DNA of 35,333 nt, from NCBI RefSeq assembly GCF_025965215.1, contig NZ_JAOPXI010000014.1, positions 1 through 35,333 of the forward strand. Direction: 5' to 3'. The stretch's first letter is position 1. Every line of letters begins with the position of its first letter. The position numbers were made by a program, and so were the translations under genes. The notes beneath the pieces are model-generated. The model was not told where the DNA came from, did no database searches, and worked only from the letters and a program-made list of their open reading frames with translations. The stretch is from Marmoricola sp. Lineage in GTDB: Bacteria; Actinomycetota; Actinomycetes; Propionibacteriales; Nocardioidaceae. This document shows positions 27,513-34,631 of the stretch, in pieces.

Positions 27513-28160
27513 GTGTCGAACGCGGGTGTCCCAGCAGGTGTCTATGCCGAGTGCGGCCTCTTCGTCTGTTTCGAGGGTGGCGAGGGTGCCGGCAAGTCCA
27601 CCCAGGCGCAGGCGCTCGCTGACTGGCTCACCGCGGAGGGGCATGACGTCGTCCTGACCTTCGAGCCCGGCGACACCGGCGTGGGCCAGAAGATCCGCCA
27701 GATCGTGCTGAGTCCCGAGACCGGTCACCTCGCGGACGCGACCGAGGCCCTGCTGTACGCCGCGGACAAGTCCGAGCACCTCGACAAGATCGTGCTCCCG
27801 GCGCTGGCCGCCGGCAATGTCGTGATCACCGACCGCTACGTCGACTCGACCCTGGCCTACCAGGGCGCCGGCCGTGCGATCCCACCCGACGAGCTCGAGC
27901 ACGTCGCGCGCTGGGCCACCGGAGACCTCCGGCCGCACCTGACGGTGCTCCTCGACCTGGAGCCCAGCGCAGGCCTCACGCGTTTCGCCGGACGCGACCG
28001 GATCGAGGGCGAACCCCTGGAGTTCCACCAACGGGTGCGCTCCGCGTTCCTGCTCCTGGCCGAGCGCGACCCCACGCACTACCTGGTGCTGGATGCCCAT
28101 GACGACGTCGACGCGATCGCCGTGGCAGTCCGCACCCGGGTGGCGGAGCTGCTGGCATGA
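27513..28160 (+). CDS. tmk: Thymidylate kinase
   Basis: 215 residues from GTG 27513; starting at 27507 would add two residues. The P-loop is FEGGEGAGKST near residue 20, the DRY-type motif is ITDRYVDSTLAYQGAGR, and the lid region is AGRDRIEGEPLEFHQRV. It phosphorylates dTMP to dTDP with ATP, in the cytoplasm. The stop overlaps holB (ATGA), so the two are cotranscribed, as in many actinobacteria and firmicutes. Confidence 0.95.
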   Translation: MSNAGVPAGVYAECGLFVCFEGGEGAGKSTQAQALADWLTAEGHDVVLTFEPGDTGVGQKIRQIVLSPETGHLADATEALLYAADKSEHLDKIVLPALAAGNVVITDRYVDSTLAYQGAGRAIPPDELEHVARWATGDLRPHLTVLLDLEPSAGLTRFAGRDRIEGEPLEFHQRVRSAFLLLAERDPTHYLVLDAHDDVDAIAVAVRTRVAELLA

Positions 28161-29314
28161 GTGCCACCACCACGTCGGTCTTCGACGACCTGGTCGGCCA
28201 GGAGGTGGTCGTCGAACGCCTGCGGCGAGCGGTTGCCGGCGACATGACGCACGCGTGGCTGTTCACCGGGCCACCCGGCTCGGGTCGGTCGAACGCGGCG
28301 ATCGCGTTCGCGGCCGCGCTCCAGTGCGAGCAGGGCGGCTGCGGGACGTGTCCGTCGTGCCACACCGTCGCGGTCGGGTCGCATCCCGACGTACGGGTGA
28401 CGCGGACCGAGAAGCTGTCGATCGGCGTCGACGAGGTCCGCGACCTGGTCCGTTCGGCCGCCCTCGCCCCATCAGGTCGTCGCTGGCAGGTGATGATCGT
28501 CGAGGACGCCGATCGCCTGACCGAACAAGCCGCCAACGCGCTGCTCAAGGCGATCGAGGAGCCGACGATCCGCACCGTCTGGCTGCTGTGCGCGCCGACG
28601 ATCGAGGACGTGCTCCCGACGATCCGGTCGCGCACCCGCCTGATCGTGCTGGCGACGCCGAGCAGCGCCGAGGTCGCCGACTTCCTGGTGCGTCACGACG
28701 AGGTCGACGCGACCACCGCCCTGTATGCCGCTCGGGCCAGCCAGGGCCACATCGGCCGCGCCCGTGCCCTCGCACGTGACGAGGACACCCGCGGCCGGCG
28801 GCGCCAGGTCGTGCACCTGCCCGTCCGGCTGACCTCCCTCGGTGCCTGCATGAGCGCTGCGACCCTGATCCACGATCTCGCCAAGGAGGAGGCCGACGCG
28901 CTCACCGGGGTGCATGATGCACGCGAGCGCGAGGAGCTCGACCGCGCCTACGGGGTCGTCGAGCGCGGCCGTCGTCCGCGCGAGTACGCCCCGGCGCTCC
29001 GCGATCTCGAGAAGTCCCAGAAGACCCGAGCCAAGCGCCGTCACCTCGACGTCGTCGACCGCGGGCTGATGGACCTGGTCTCCGTGTACCGCGATGCCCT
29101 CACGATCCAGCTGGGGGCGCGCTCCGAGGTGGTCAACGAGGAAGTGCGCGGCGACGTCGAGCAGCTGGCCCGGACCACCACCCCCGAGGACAATGTGCGT
29201 CGCATCGATGCCGTCTTCGTCGCCCGTGAGCAGATGCTCGAGTTCAACGTGCCGCCGATGCTGGCGCTCGAGTCGTTGATGGTGTCGCTCAAGGTGCACC
29301 CGGTCGCAACCTAG
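28157..29314 (+). CDS. holB: DNA polymerase III delta' subunit
   Basis: 385 residues from ATG 28157. The clamp-loader AAA+ fold is clear: FDDLVGQE and MTHAWLFTGPPGSGRSNAA at the N-terminus, a zinc module CEQGGCGTCPSC, and VMIVEDADRLTEQAANALLKAIEEP with TIRSRTRLI. Walker A has Arg in place of the usual Lys (GSGRS) and the SRC motif reads SRT, both in keeping with delta' being a non-hydrolysing stator of the clamp loader. It loads the beta clamp together with tau and delta. Its stop TAG is part of the -10 box for the next gene. Confidence 0.93.
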   Translation: MSATTTSVFDDLVGQEVVVERLRRAVAGDMTHAWLFTGPPGSGRSNAAIAFAAALQCEQGGCGTCPSCHTVAVGSHPDVRVTRTEKLSIGVDEVRDLVRSAALAPSGRRWQVMIVEDADRLTEQAANALLKAIEEPTIRTVWLLCAPTIEDVLPTIRSRTRLIVLATPSSAEVADFLVRHDEVDATTALYAARASQGHIGRARALARDEDTRGRRRQVVHLPVRLTSLGACMSAATLIHDLAKEEADALTGVHDAREREELDRAYGVVERGRRPREYAPALRDLEKSQKTRAKRRHLDVVDRGLMDLVSVYRDALTIQLGARSEVVNEEVRGDVEQLARTTTPEDNVRRIDAVFVAREQMLEFNVPPMLALESLMVSLKVHPVAT

Positions 29315-29317
29315 GCT
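29312..29317 (+). promoter_or_regulatory. -10 box overlapping the holB stop
   Basis: TAGGCT contains the TAG stop of holB and ends seven bases before ATG 29325, so the peptidase gene can be transcribed as a leaderless mRNA independently of holB. No Shine-Dalgarno is visible. Confidence 0.45.
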
Positions 29318-29324
29318 TGCGGGC

Positions 29325-30938
29325 ATGTCGCAGTTCACGCCTCCGCCCCCACCCCCGGGACCTCCGCCGACCCGCAACGGCAACTCGGTCCTGATCGGCG
29401 TCCTGGTCGGAGTCGTGGTCTTCGCCCTGATCGCGGCCGGCATCGGCATCTACGCGGCCAAGCACCACCATTCCTCGGTCGCGGCGGGACCCGGTACGAC
29501 ACCGACTGCGGCGCCTTCCCCGACGGCGCCGCTGCCCACGACGGCTCCCTCCCTCGCCAGGTACTACGACCAGAAGCTGAGGTGGACCGGGTGCGGTCGG
29601 GACCAGTGCGCGCGGCTTGCCGTACCGCTCGACTATGCCAACCCGGGCGGCACCGAGCTGCGCCTCGCGCTCCTCAAGGTCCCGGCACAGAACCCGTCCC
29701 AGCGCATCGGTGCGCTCGTCGTGAACCCGGGGGGTCCCGGGGGTTCGGGGACGGACTACGCGGCAGCCGGCTCGCTGCAGTTCGGAGCCCCGCTCTCGAA
29801 CCACTTCGACATCGTCGGCTTCGATCCCCGCGGTGTCGGCAAGAGCGATCCGCTCTCGTGCGCCTCGACGGCTCAGATCGACGGGCTGCTGGCATTCGAC
29901 CCCGATCCCGACACGGCGGCGAAGCGCAACCGGATGGACAGCCTGATCCACGCCTTCGGCGAGGGCTGTCTGAGTCGGAGCGGTGACCTCGCGCGGCACA
30001 TGTCCACCCAGGAGGCTGCGCGGGACATGGACATCCTGCGTGCAGCGTTGGGTGAGCCGAAGCTCGACTACTTCGGGGCGTCGTACGGGACCTTTTTGGG
30101 CGCAACGTACGCCGGTCTGTTCCCCACCCACGTCGGCCGCTTCGTGCTCGACGGAGCGATCGACCCGGCGCTGACGAACGCGCAGCTCTCCATCGAGCAG
30201 GCCCACGGCTTCGAGACCGCCCTGCGCGCCTACGCGGCCAACTGTGCCGGCTCGGGCACCTGCTTCCTAGGTCGGACCACAGACGAGGTGGTCACCCGGA
30301 TCCAGCAGTTCCTCGCGGCGACCGACAAGGCCCCGCTGGACACCGGCACCAGTCGCAAGCTCACCGAGGGCACCGCGATGACCGGGGTCTGGCTGCCGCT
30401 GTACGTCAGGAGCTACTGGCCGAACCTGACCGACGCCCTCAAGCAGGCGATCGTCGACCACGACGGTTCCGGGCTGCTCGCGCTGTCCGACGCCTACTCC
30501 TCGCGTGGTGCGACCCGGTACACCGACAACTCGATGGAGGCGCTGTACGCCGTCAACTGCCTGGACCACGACGACTCCATCCCCACCAGCCAGGTGCCCT
30601 CGCACTTCGCCGAGTTCGTCAAGGCCTCGCCGACCTTCGGCCGAGCCTTCGCCTTCAGCCTCTCGACCTGCTCGACCTGGCCGGTACGCAGTGGCCAGGT
30701 CAGCCACGCGATCCATGCTCCGGGTGCTCCGCCGATCGTCGTGATCGGCACCACCCGCGATCCGGCCACACCGCTGGCGTGGGCCCAGGCGCTGGCGAGC
30801 GAGCTGGACTCCGGCCGGCTGATCACGCGCAACGGCGACGGTCACACCGGCTTCGGGCAAGGGAATTCGTGCGTCGACAATGCCGTCCAGGACTGGTTGA
30901 TCCAAGGCAAGGTTCCACCCGCCGACCTGCACTGCTGA
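29325..30938 (+). CDS. Membrane-anchored TAP-like alpha/beta hydrolase (proline/tripeptidyl aminopeptidase type)
   Basis: 537 residues. A short proline-rich cytoplasmic start (PPPPPPGPPP) is followed by a membrane helix (about residues 20-43), then a Ser/Thr/Pro linker and the catalytic domain. The hydrolase signature includes VVNPGGPGGSG (oxyanion), GFDPRGVGKS, the nucleophile elbow YFGASYGTFLG, the aspartate in GTTRDPATP and the histidine in NGDGHTGF. The C-terminal portion fits the TAP-like domain of Streptomyces tripeptidyl aminopeptidases. It probably acts outside the membrane on peptides. In Streptomyces a protease of this type also follows holB, from memory. Confidence 0.88.
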   Translation: MSQFTPPPPPPGPPPTRNGNSVLIGVLVGVVVFALIAAGIGIYAAKHHHSSVAAGPGTTPTAAPSPTAPLPTTAPSLARYYDQKLRWTGCGRDQCARLAVPLDYANPGGTELRLALLKVPAQNPSQRIGALVVNPGGPGGSGTDYAAAGSLQFGAPLSNHFDIVGFDPRGVGKSDPLSCASTAQIDGLLAFDPDPDTAAKRNRMDSLIHAFGEGCLSRSGDLARHMSTQEAARDMDILRAALGEPKLDYFGASYGTFLGATYAGLFPTHVGRFVLDGAIDPALTNAQLSIEQAHGFETALRAYAANCAGSGTCFLGRTTDEVVTRIQQFLAATDKAPLDTGTSRKLTEGTAMTGVWLPLYVRSYWPNLTDALKQAIVDHDGSGLLALSDAYSSRGATRYTDNSMEALYAVNCLDHDDSIPTSQVPSHFAEFVKASPTFGRAFAFSLSTCSTWPVRSGQVSHAIHAPGAPPIVVIGTTRDPATPLAWAQALASELDSGRLITRNGDGHTGFGQGNSCVDNAVQDWLIQGKVPPADLHC

Positions 30939-30954
30939 GAGGCGCACGGCCCGT

Positions 30955-30985
30955 TTGGCGCGACGCCCCGAGCCCGCCCTATACT
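30955..30985 (+). promoter_or_regulatory. Promoter of tRNA-Thr
   Basis: TTGGCG (30955-30960) and TATACT (30980-30985) are 19 bases apart; the -10 box is the best in the window. Transcription would start near 30992, about 29 bases before the tRNA. Confidence 0.6.
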
Positions 30986-31020
30986 CGTCCGGCGTGCCCG
31001 GCTGGACGGTCGGACACTGC

Positions 31021-31093
31021 GCCGCCTTAGCTCAGTCGGTAGAGCATCTCACTCGTAATGAGAAGGTCGTCAGTTCGATTCTGACAGGCGGCT
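31021..31093 (+). tRNA. tRNA-Thr (anticodon CGT)
   Basis: A full cloverleaf folds: acceptor GCCGCCT/AGGCGGC, D arm GCTC/GAGC, anticodon stem TCTCA/TGAGA with loop CTCGTAA, five-base variable loop, T arm GTCAG/CTGAC with loop TTCGATT. The anticodon CGT reads ACG, threonine. CCA is not encoded. A partial copy follows at 31142. Confidence 0.96.
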
Positions 31094-31187
31094 CCGCGCA
31101 TGCGTCTGACTGCGGGCTTCGATGGCACGCACAGTGCTGATTCGTAATGAGAAGGTCGTCAGTTCGATTCTGACAGGCGGCTCCGCG
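31053..31187 (+). repeat. 46-bp direct repeat from the tRNA-Thr 3' half (attachment-site-like scar)
   Basis: Bases 31053-31098 (anticodon loop to five bases past the tRNA) recur without change at 31142-31187. Only 43 bp lie between them. The second copy lacks the 5' half, so it is not a tRNA. Duplication of a tRNA 3' end is what tRNA-targeting integrases leave; here the element itself is missing. Confidence 0.85.
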
Positions 31188-31194
31188 TCAAATC

Positions 31195-31245
31195 CCCGCC
31201 AGTCGCCACCCGCCAGCCGCCAAGCGACTGGCGGGTCTTTCTTCT
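31195..31245 (+). terminator. Terminator after tRNA-Thr and the repeat
   Basis: CCCGCCAGTCGC (31195-31206) and GCGACTGGCGGG (31224-31235) form a perfect 12-bp stem with a 17-base loop, followed by TCTTTCTTCTTCC. It is a textbook Rho-independent terminator. Confidence 0.88.
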
Positions 31246-31358
31246 TCCTCAGCTGAATTCATCTGGTGCCGATTACCCAGGCAACTGGTAACCCCTACCG
31301 TGGTGACCAGAGCCATCACGAGGTTGCGGGGAATCGTCGGGATCCCGCTGGGAGTTCG

Positions 31359-32198
31359 ATGAACAAGTTGGCGACGTCTGGATCGACGATCCTGATCGCC
31401 GTGCTGGGATTTCTCGGGGTCGCGCCGGCGGCTTCGGCGTCCCCGAGCGCCGCCGTGCACCTCCATGTCAGCCGCCACGTCGTGGTAGCCGGCGAACCGC
31501 TGACCGTGACCGAGACCTCGAACGTCGTGTGCGACCTGTGGGTGAAGTGGAACGGGGATCTCCGGCAGACTCGCGGAAGGCGGCTGGTGGCGACCTACAC
31601 GGCGCCGCAGGTGACGCGCGCGACGAGGTTCGTGGTCCAGGGCATCTGCTTGCCGACGGGCCAGACATCGCCGGCGACCACGACATCGTCGGCTCGCTCG
31701 TCCAGCGCAGGCGCGACGATCAGCGTCGTCGTTCCGCTGACGGTGCGCGGCACGGTCACGATCACCGTCGTGCCGCCCGGCGGCGTCGTCAGCCCGCCGA
31801 GCCACCACCAGCATCCCGGCGGCATCGGCCTGCCCAACACGGGCGGGCCGCCATGGTGGCTGGTGATCGCAGGCGTGGGATGCGTCCTGGTCGGTTCGGT
31901 GGTGGTCCGGGCGGCCGAACGCCGGGGGACGGCACCCGACTACGCTGCGGCGTCATGGCCGACCCAGTGCTCCGCACCGACGTCCCCGCGCCGGGCCCGT
32001 TCTCGGCTCTGCTCGGCTTCCGCTACATCGAGGTCGCCGATGGTGTCGCCGTCGTCGAGGCGGATCCGGGGCCGGAGCACTGCAACGGTGGCGGCATCGT
32101 GCACGGTGGCTTCCTCGCGGCGATGCTCGACACCACCACCGGCTGGGCCGTGCACGACGGTGTTGCTCCCGGTGTTGCAGCGCCCCATGTCCAGCTGA
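31359..32198 (+). CDS. Exported LPNTGG-motif protein, paralogue 1, with unusual C-terminal extension
   Basis: The ATG at 31359 has GGGAG upstream. A signal peptide (TILIAVLGFLGVAPAASA) leads into a beta-rich domain of about 120 residues (HLHVSRHVVVAGEPLTVTETSNVVCDLWVKWNGD ... TYTAPQVT), a linker, LPNTGG at residues 158-163, a membrane helix and RAAERRG. Paralogues 2 and 3 stop soon after this point; here the frame stays open to 32198, adding about 80 residues that overlap the thioesterase gene in another frame and look like shadow translation. Either a stop has been lost by mutation or frameshift, or the extension is real. The function is unknown; a sortase-anchored or membrane-held surface protein is likely. 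Confidence 0.65.
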   Translation: MNKLATSGSTILIAVLGFLGVAPAASASPSAAVHLHVSRHVVVAGEPLTVTETSNVVCDLWVKWNGDLRQTRGRRLVATYTAPQVTRATRFVVQGICLPTGQTSPATTTSSARSSSAGATISVVVPLTVRGTVTITVVPPGGVVSPPSHHQHPGGIGLPNTGGPPWWLVIAGVGCVLVGSVVVRAAERRGTAPDYAAASWPTQCSAPTSPRRARSRLCSASATSRSPMVSPSSRRIRGRSTATVAASCTVASSRRCSTPPPAGPCTTVLLPVLQRPMSS

Positions 32199-32368
32199 GC
32201 GTCCAGTACGTCCGTGCGGCAGTGCCGGGCTTGACGCTCATCTGCCGTGGCAGTGCGATCGCGGTCGGACGCCGGATCGCGTCGGCCGAGGCCGAGATCA
32301 CGCAGTCAGGTCGGGTGGTCGCGCGAGCGGTCGCTAGTCACGCGGTGCTGGCCCCGGCGACCGATTGA
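31955..32368 (+). CDS. Hotdog-fold PaaI-like thioesterase
   Basis: 137 residues from ATG 31955. The hotdog pattern is clear: LLGFRYIEVADGVAVVEADPGPEHCNGGGIVHGGFLAAMLDTTTGWAV, where HGG and the following Asp mark the active-site helix, and QLSVQYVRAAVPG. Such enzymes hydrolyse acyl- or aryl-CoA thioesters. TACGCT ends eight bases before the ATG, suggesting an own near-leaderless promoter. It lies between the first two paralogous surface-protein genes without clear functional relation. Overlap with the upstream open frame is discussed there. Confidence 0.85.
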   Translation: MADPVLRTDVPAPGPFSALLGFRYIEVADGVAVVEADPGPEHCNGGGIVHGGFLAAMLDTTTGWAVHDGVAPGVAAPHVQLSVQYVRAAVPGLTLICRGSAIAVGRRIASAEAEITQSGRVVARAVASHAVLAPATD

Positions 32369-32398
32369 GCAGCGGGTCGGAAAATCAAGGAATGAATG

Positions 32399-32462
32399 CG
32401 GACAAAGTACCCACAGACGAGATGTGGGTCACAGATTCGTGTGCATCGTGAGTCTTTGTCCG
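32399..32462 (+). ncRNA. Candidate structured leader or operator with nested stems
   Basis: CGGACAAAG (32399-32407) pairs perfectly with CTTTGTCCG (32454-32462). Inside are ACCCACA/TGTGGGT (32409-32429, 7-base loop) and CACA/TGTG (32430-32443), giving a three-way junction. It lies 53 bp upstream of the second surface-protein gene. TTATAT at 32463-32468 right after it could be a -10 box, in which case the structure would act as DNA. I do not recognise a known riboswitch family. Confidence 0.4.
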
Positions 32463-32515
32463 TTATATGGTTGGACCTCGTTCGCGGGACCTGAGACGAA
32501 TCGTGGGGTTATCAG

Positions 32516-33064
32516 GTGATTAAGAAATGTGCATCTTTCAGCGTGGTCGTTCTGGTCGGCCTGTTGGCGGCAATCGGCTTCGCGCCGTCCGCTCAGGCCT
32601 ACCCCGAGGTGCTCATCAACCTCTCGGTCAACAAGCAGGTCCTGTACTCGGGCCAGACCTTCACCGCGACGGCCACGGCCAACGTCGTGTGCGACTGGAC
32701 GCTTGAGTGGAACGGTGACTCGCGCAATCGGACAGGTCACCGCGACTTCGTGACCACCTACACGGCTCCCGACGTCACCAAGGTCACCCCGATCCCGCTG
32801 CACGGCACCTGCGGCTACACCCTTCCGGACGGGGCGACTCCGGTCACCGGTCGGATCGCAGCGGGCGCCGCTCCGCACGTCACCTGGCGCCGGACGATCA
32901 TCGTCACGGTCCTGCCGACGAGCGGCACCGTCTCGCCGCCGACCCAGGGCGGTCTGCCGAACACGGGTGGTCCGGACCTGTGGATCCTGCTCGGCGGACT
33001 CGGGCTCGTCGCCGGTGGCTCGCTCGTGATCGCACGCTCCAAGCGCCGCGACCCTGCCGCCTGA
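32516..33064 (+). CDS. Exported LPNTGG-motif protein, paralogue 2
   Basis: 182 residues from GTG 32516 (GGGG upstream). The signal peptide is KKCASFSVVVLVGLLAAIG ... SAQA. The mature part begins YPEVLINLSVNKQVLYSGQTFTATATANVVCDWTLEWNGD and contains TYTAPDVT, both shared with paralogue 1. LPNTGG lies at 147-152, followed by a membrane helix and RSKRRDPAA, a complete sortase-type sorting signal. Two cysteines (in VVCDW and GTCGY) may form a disulfide. The beta-rich domain could be Ig-like. Function unknown. Confidence 0.82.
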   Translation: MIKKCASFSVVVLVGLLAAIGFAPSAQAYPEVLINLSVNKQVLYSGQTFTATATANVVCDWTLEWNGDSRNRTGHRDFVTTYTAPDVTKVTPIPLHGTCGYTLPDGATPVTGRIAAGAAPHVTWRRTIIVTVLPTSGTVSPPTQGGLPNTGGPDLWILLGGLGLVAGGSLVIARSKRRDPAA

Positions 33065-33239
33065 GCGTCTCCTCACCCGTGGTCTAGCGGGGTAGCGCCG
33101 ATTCCTCCCGATCGGCCGAATGCCCGTTATGGTCGCTGCGTGCCGTAACGAAGGCTCCGCGCCCTCGTTGTTCTCTGTGAGCGGCACCACAACGGTGCCC
33201 GAGCACGCTGGGCGCGTCATGACCACACGGGAGCAGTGC
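33065..33239 (+). promoter_or_regulatory. Leader region of paralogue 3 with two hairpins
   Basis: GCCGAT/ATCGGC (33097-33116) follows paralogue 2 and may terminate it. TATGGT near 33129 is a -10 candidate, giving a leader of about 100 bases with a second hairpin GGCACC/GGTGCC at 33183-33199. GGGAG precedes the ATG. Nothing else is recognised. Confidence 0.35.
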
Positions 33240-33794
33240 ATGAAGAAGCTGGTAGCCATCGGGGCCGCTGCCTTGGTTGCGATGTTCATGGCCGTGGGCT
33301 TGGCGCCCGCCGCTTCCGCCTACCCCGAAGCCGTCTGCAACCTCGTCGTCTCGCCCACCGTCGTGCACCCCGGCGACGTCGTGACCGTCCACTGCTCGCT
33401 CCAGACCATCGAGTCGCCACGCCTCGCCGGCCGTTCGGCGGCCTCGGCCGACACCCACTGGGTGGTCACCTTCGACGGCCTGACGCACACCGGTACCGGG
33501 GAGGCCTTCACCACGCACTTCACCGCGCCCCAGGTGACCAGCTCGACCGTCTTCAGCGTCCACTCCGTCGGTCACGACACAGTCACCGGGGTGAAGTGTG
33601 ACCGCAGCGTGAACGTCACCGACATCCCCGGTGGCACGGTCGTGTCTCCGCCAACCGGAGGCCTCCCGAACACCGGTGGCCCGGGTCTGATCCTGCTGAT
33701 CCTCGGCGTCTGTTTCGTCCTCGGCGGCAGTATCGCCATCCAGCGGTCCCGCAAGGGTCATCACGCGCAGTCGCTCCCGCAGCACCGGCACTGA
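33240..33794 (+). CDS. Exported LPNTGG-motif protein, paralogue 3
   Basis: 184 residues from ATG 33240 (KKLVAIGAAALVAMFMAVGLAPAASA signal peptide); an upstream frame extension has no supported start. The mature domain starts YPEAVCNLVVSPTVVHPGDVVTVHC, with HFTAPQVT later, matching the other two. LPNTGG is at residues 142-147, then a membrane helix and RSRKGHHAQS, a normal sorting tail. It differs from the others in its pair of N-terminal cysteines. Its stop is shared with the -35 region of the next promoter. Confidence 0.82.
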   Translation: MKKLVAIGAAALVAMFMAVGLAPAASAYPEAVCNLVVSPTVVHPGDVVTVHCSLQTIESPRLAGRSAASADTHWVVTFDGLTHTGTGEAFTTHFTAPQVTSSTVFSVHSVGHDTVTGVKCDRSVNVTDIPGGTVVSPPTGGLPNTGGPGLILLILGVCFVLGGSIAIQRSRKGHHAQSLPQHRH

Positions 33795-33821
33795 CATTCC
33801 GAAAGTAGAACCTGTTACATT
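33791..33821 (+). promoter_or_regulatory. Leaderless promoter with KstR-type operator
   Basis: CTGACA (33791-33796) and TACATT (33816-33821) could be -35 and -10; the ATG follows after six bases. TAGAACCTGTTACA at 33806-33819 fits the mycobacterial KstR consensus TnnAACnnGTTnnA at every fixed position and overlaps the -10 box, so repression by a KstR-like TetR protein is likely. Confidence 0.65.
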
Positions 33822-33827
33822 TCCGGA

Positions 33828-34631
33828 ATGATTCTGGATCGCTTCAAGGTCGACGGCAAGGTCGCTGTCATCACCGGTGCCGGACGCGGGATCGGAGCCG
33901 CCTCGGCGCTCGCCCTCGCCGAGGCCGGCGCTGACGTCGTCATCTCCGCACGGCACTCCTCCCAGCTGGCCGAGGTCGCCGAGCAGGTCCGGGCCGTCGG
34001 TCGTCGGGCACTGGTCGTCAAGGCTGATCTCAGTGACCTCGAGCAGACCGCGGCGCTCGCCCAGGCGGCGTACGACGAGTTCGGGCGCCTCGACATCATC
34101 GTGAACAACGTCGGCGGGACCATGCCCCTGCCGTTCCTGGACACCGACGAGGACTTCCTCATCGACGCGTTCCGGTTCAACGTCGCCACGGCCCACGCAC
34201 TCACCAGGGCCGCCGTCCCGCTCATGCTGACCGGCGAGGACCCTGGCGGATCGATCGTGAACATCTCCTCGGTGATCGGTCGGGTCTCGGGTCGCGGGTA
34301 CGTCGCGTACGGCACTGCCAAGGCCGCGCTGACGCACTGGACCCGCCTCGTCTCCAAGGATCTCGCGCCGCTGATCCGGGTGAACGCGATCGGCACCGGC
34401 TCGATCATGACCAGCGCGCTGGACTACGTGGCCAGCGACGAGGCCGTGATGACCGAGCTCGCCGAGAAGACCACGATGCAGCGGGTCGGAGCGGTCGAGG
34501 ACATCGCCGCCGCGGTCGTCTACCTGGCCAGCCCGGCCGGTTCGTTCCTGACCGGGAAGGTGATCGAGGCCGACGGCGGTCTGGACATCCCCAACCTCGA
34601 CTTCCGTCTCCCGGACCTCGAGGCACGATGA
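33828..34631 (+). CDS. SDR-family oxidoreductase under a KstR-like operator
   Basis: 267 residues. Classical SDR motifs are present: TGAGRGIG at about residue 17, NNVGG, a catalytic serine in NISSV, YGTAK (YxxxK) and a C-terminal IEADGG. The type matches hydroxysteroid or 3-oxoacyl reductases. The KstR-type operator in its promoter argues for a role in steroid or related catabolism. The stop overlaps the following DapB-like gene by four bases, so the two are cotranscribed and probably act in one route. Confidence 0.88.
   Translation: MILDRFKVDGKVAVITGAGRGIGAASALALAEAGADVVISARHSSQLAEVAEQVRAVGRRALVVKADLSDLEQTAALAQAAYDEFGRLDIIVNNVGGTMPLPFLDTDEDFLIDAFRFNVATAHALTRAAVPLMLTGEDPGGSIVNISSVIGRVSGRGYVAYGTAKAALTHWTRLVSKDLAPLIRVNAIGTGSIMTSALDYVASDEAVMTELAEKTTMQRVGAVEDIAAAVVYLASPAGSFLTGKVIEADGGLDIPNLDFRLPDLEAR

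Noticed and set aside
24984-28100. 1038-codon open frame antisense to topA and tmk
   Set aside because: It crosses two certain genes on the other strand and its translation has no recognisable motif; long antisense frames are usual at this GC content.
31142-31187. Second tRNA-Thr gene
   Set aside because: Only the 3' half is present; the D arm and 5' acceptor strand are missing.
32399-32462. Assignment of the stem structure to c-di-GMP, c-di-AMP, cobalamin or SAM riboswitches
   Set aside because: None of the conserved core sequences that I know for these families is present.
33081-33132. tRNA-like segment (GGTCTAGCGGGGTAGCGC followed by a hairpin)
   Set aside because: It resembles a D arm, but the hairpin loop has eight bases, there is no T arm with TTCGA and no acceptor pairing.
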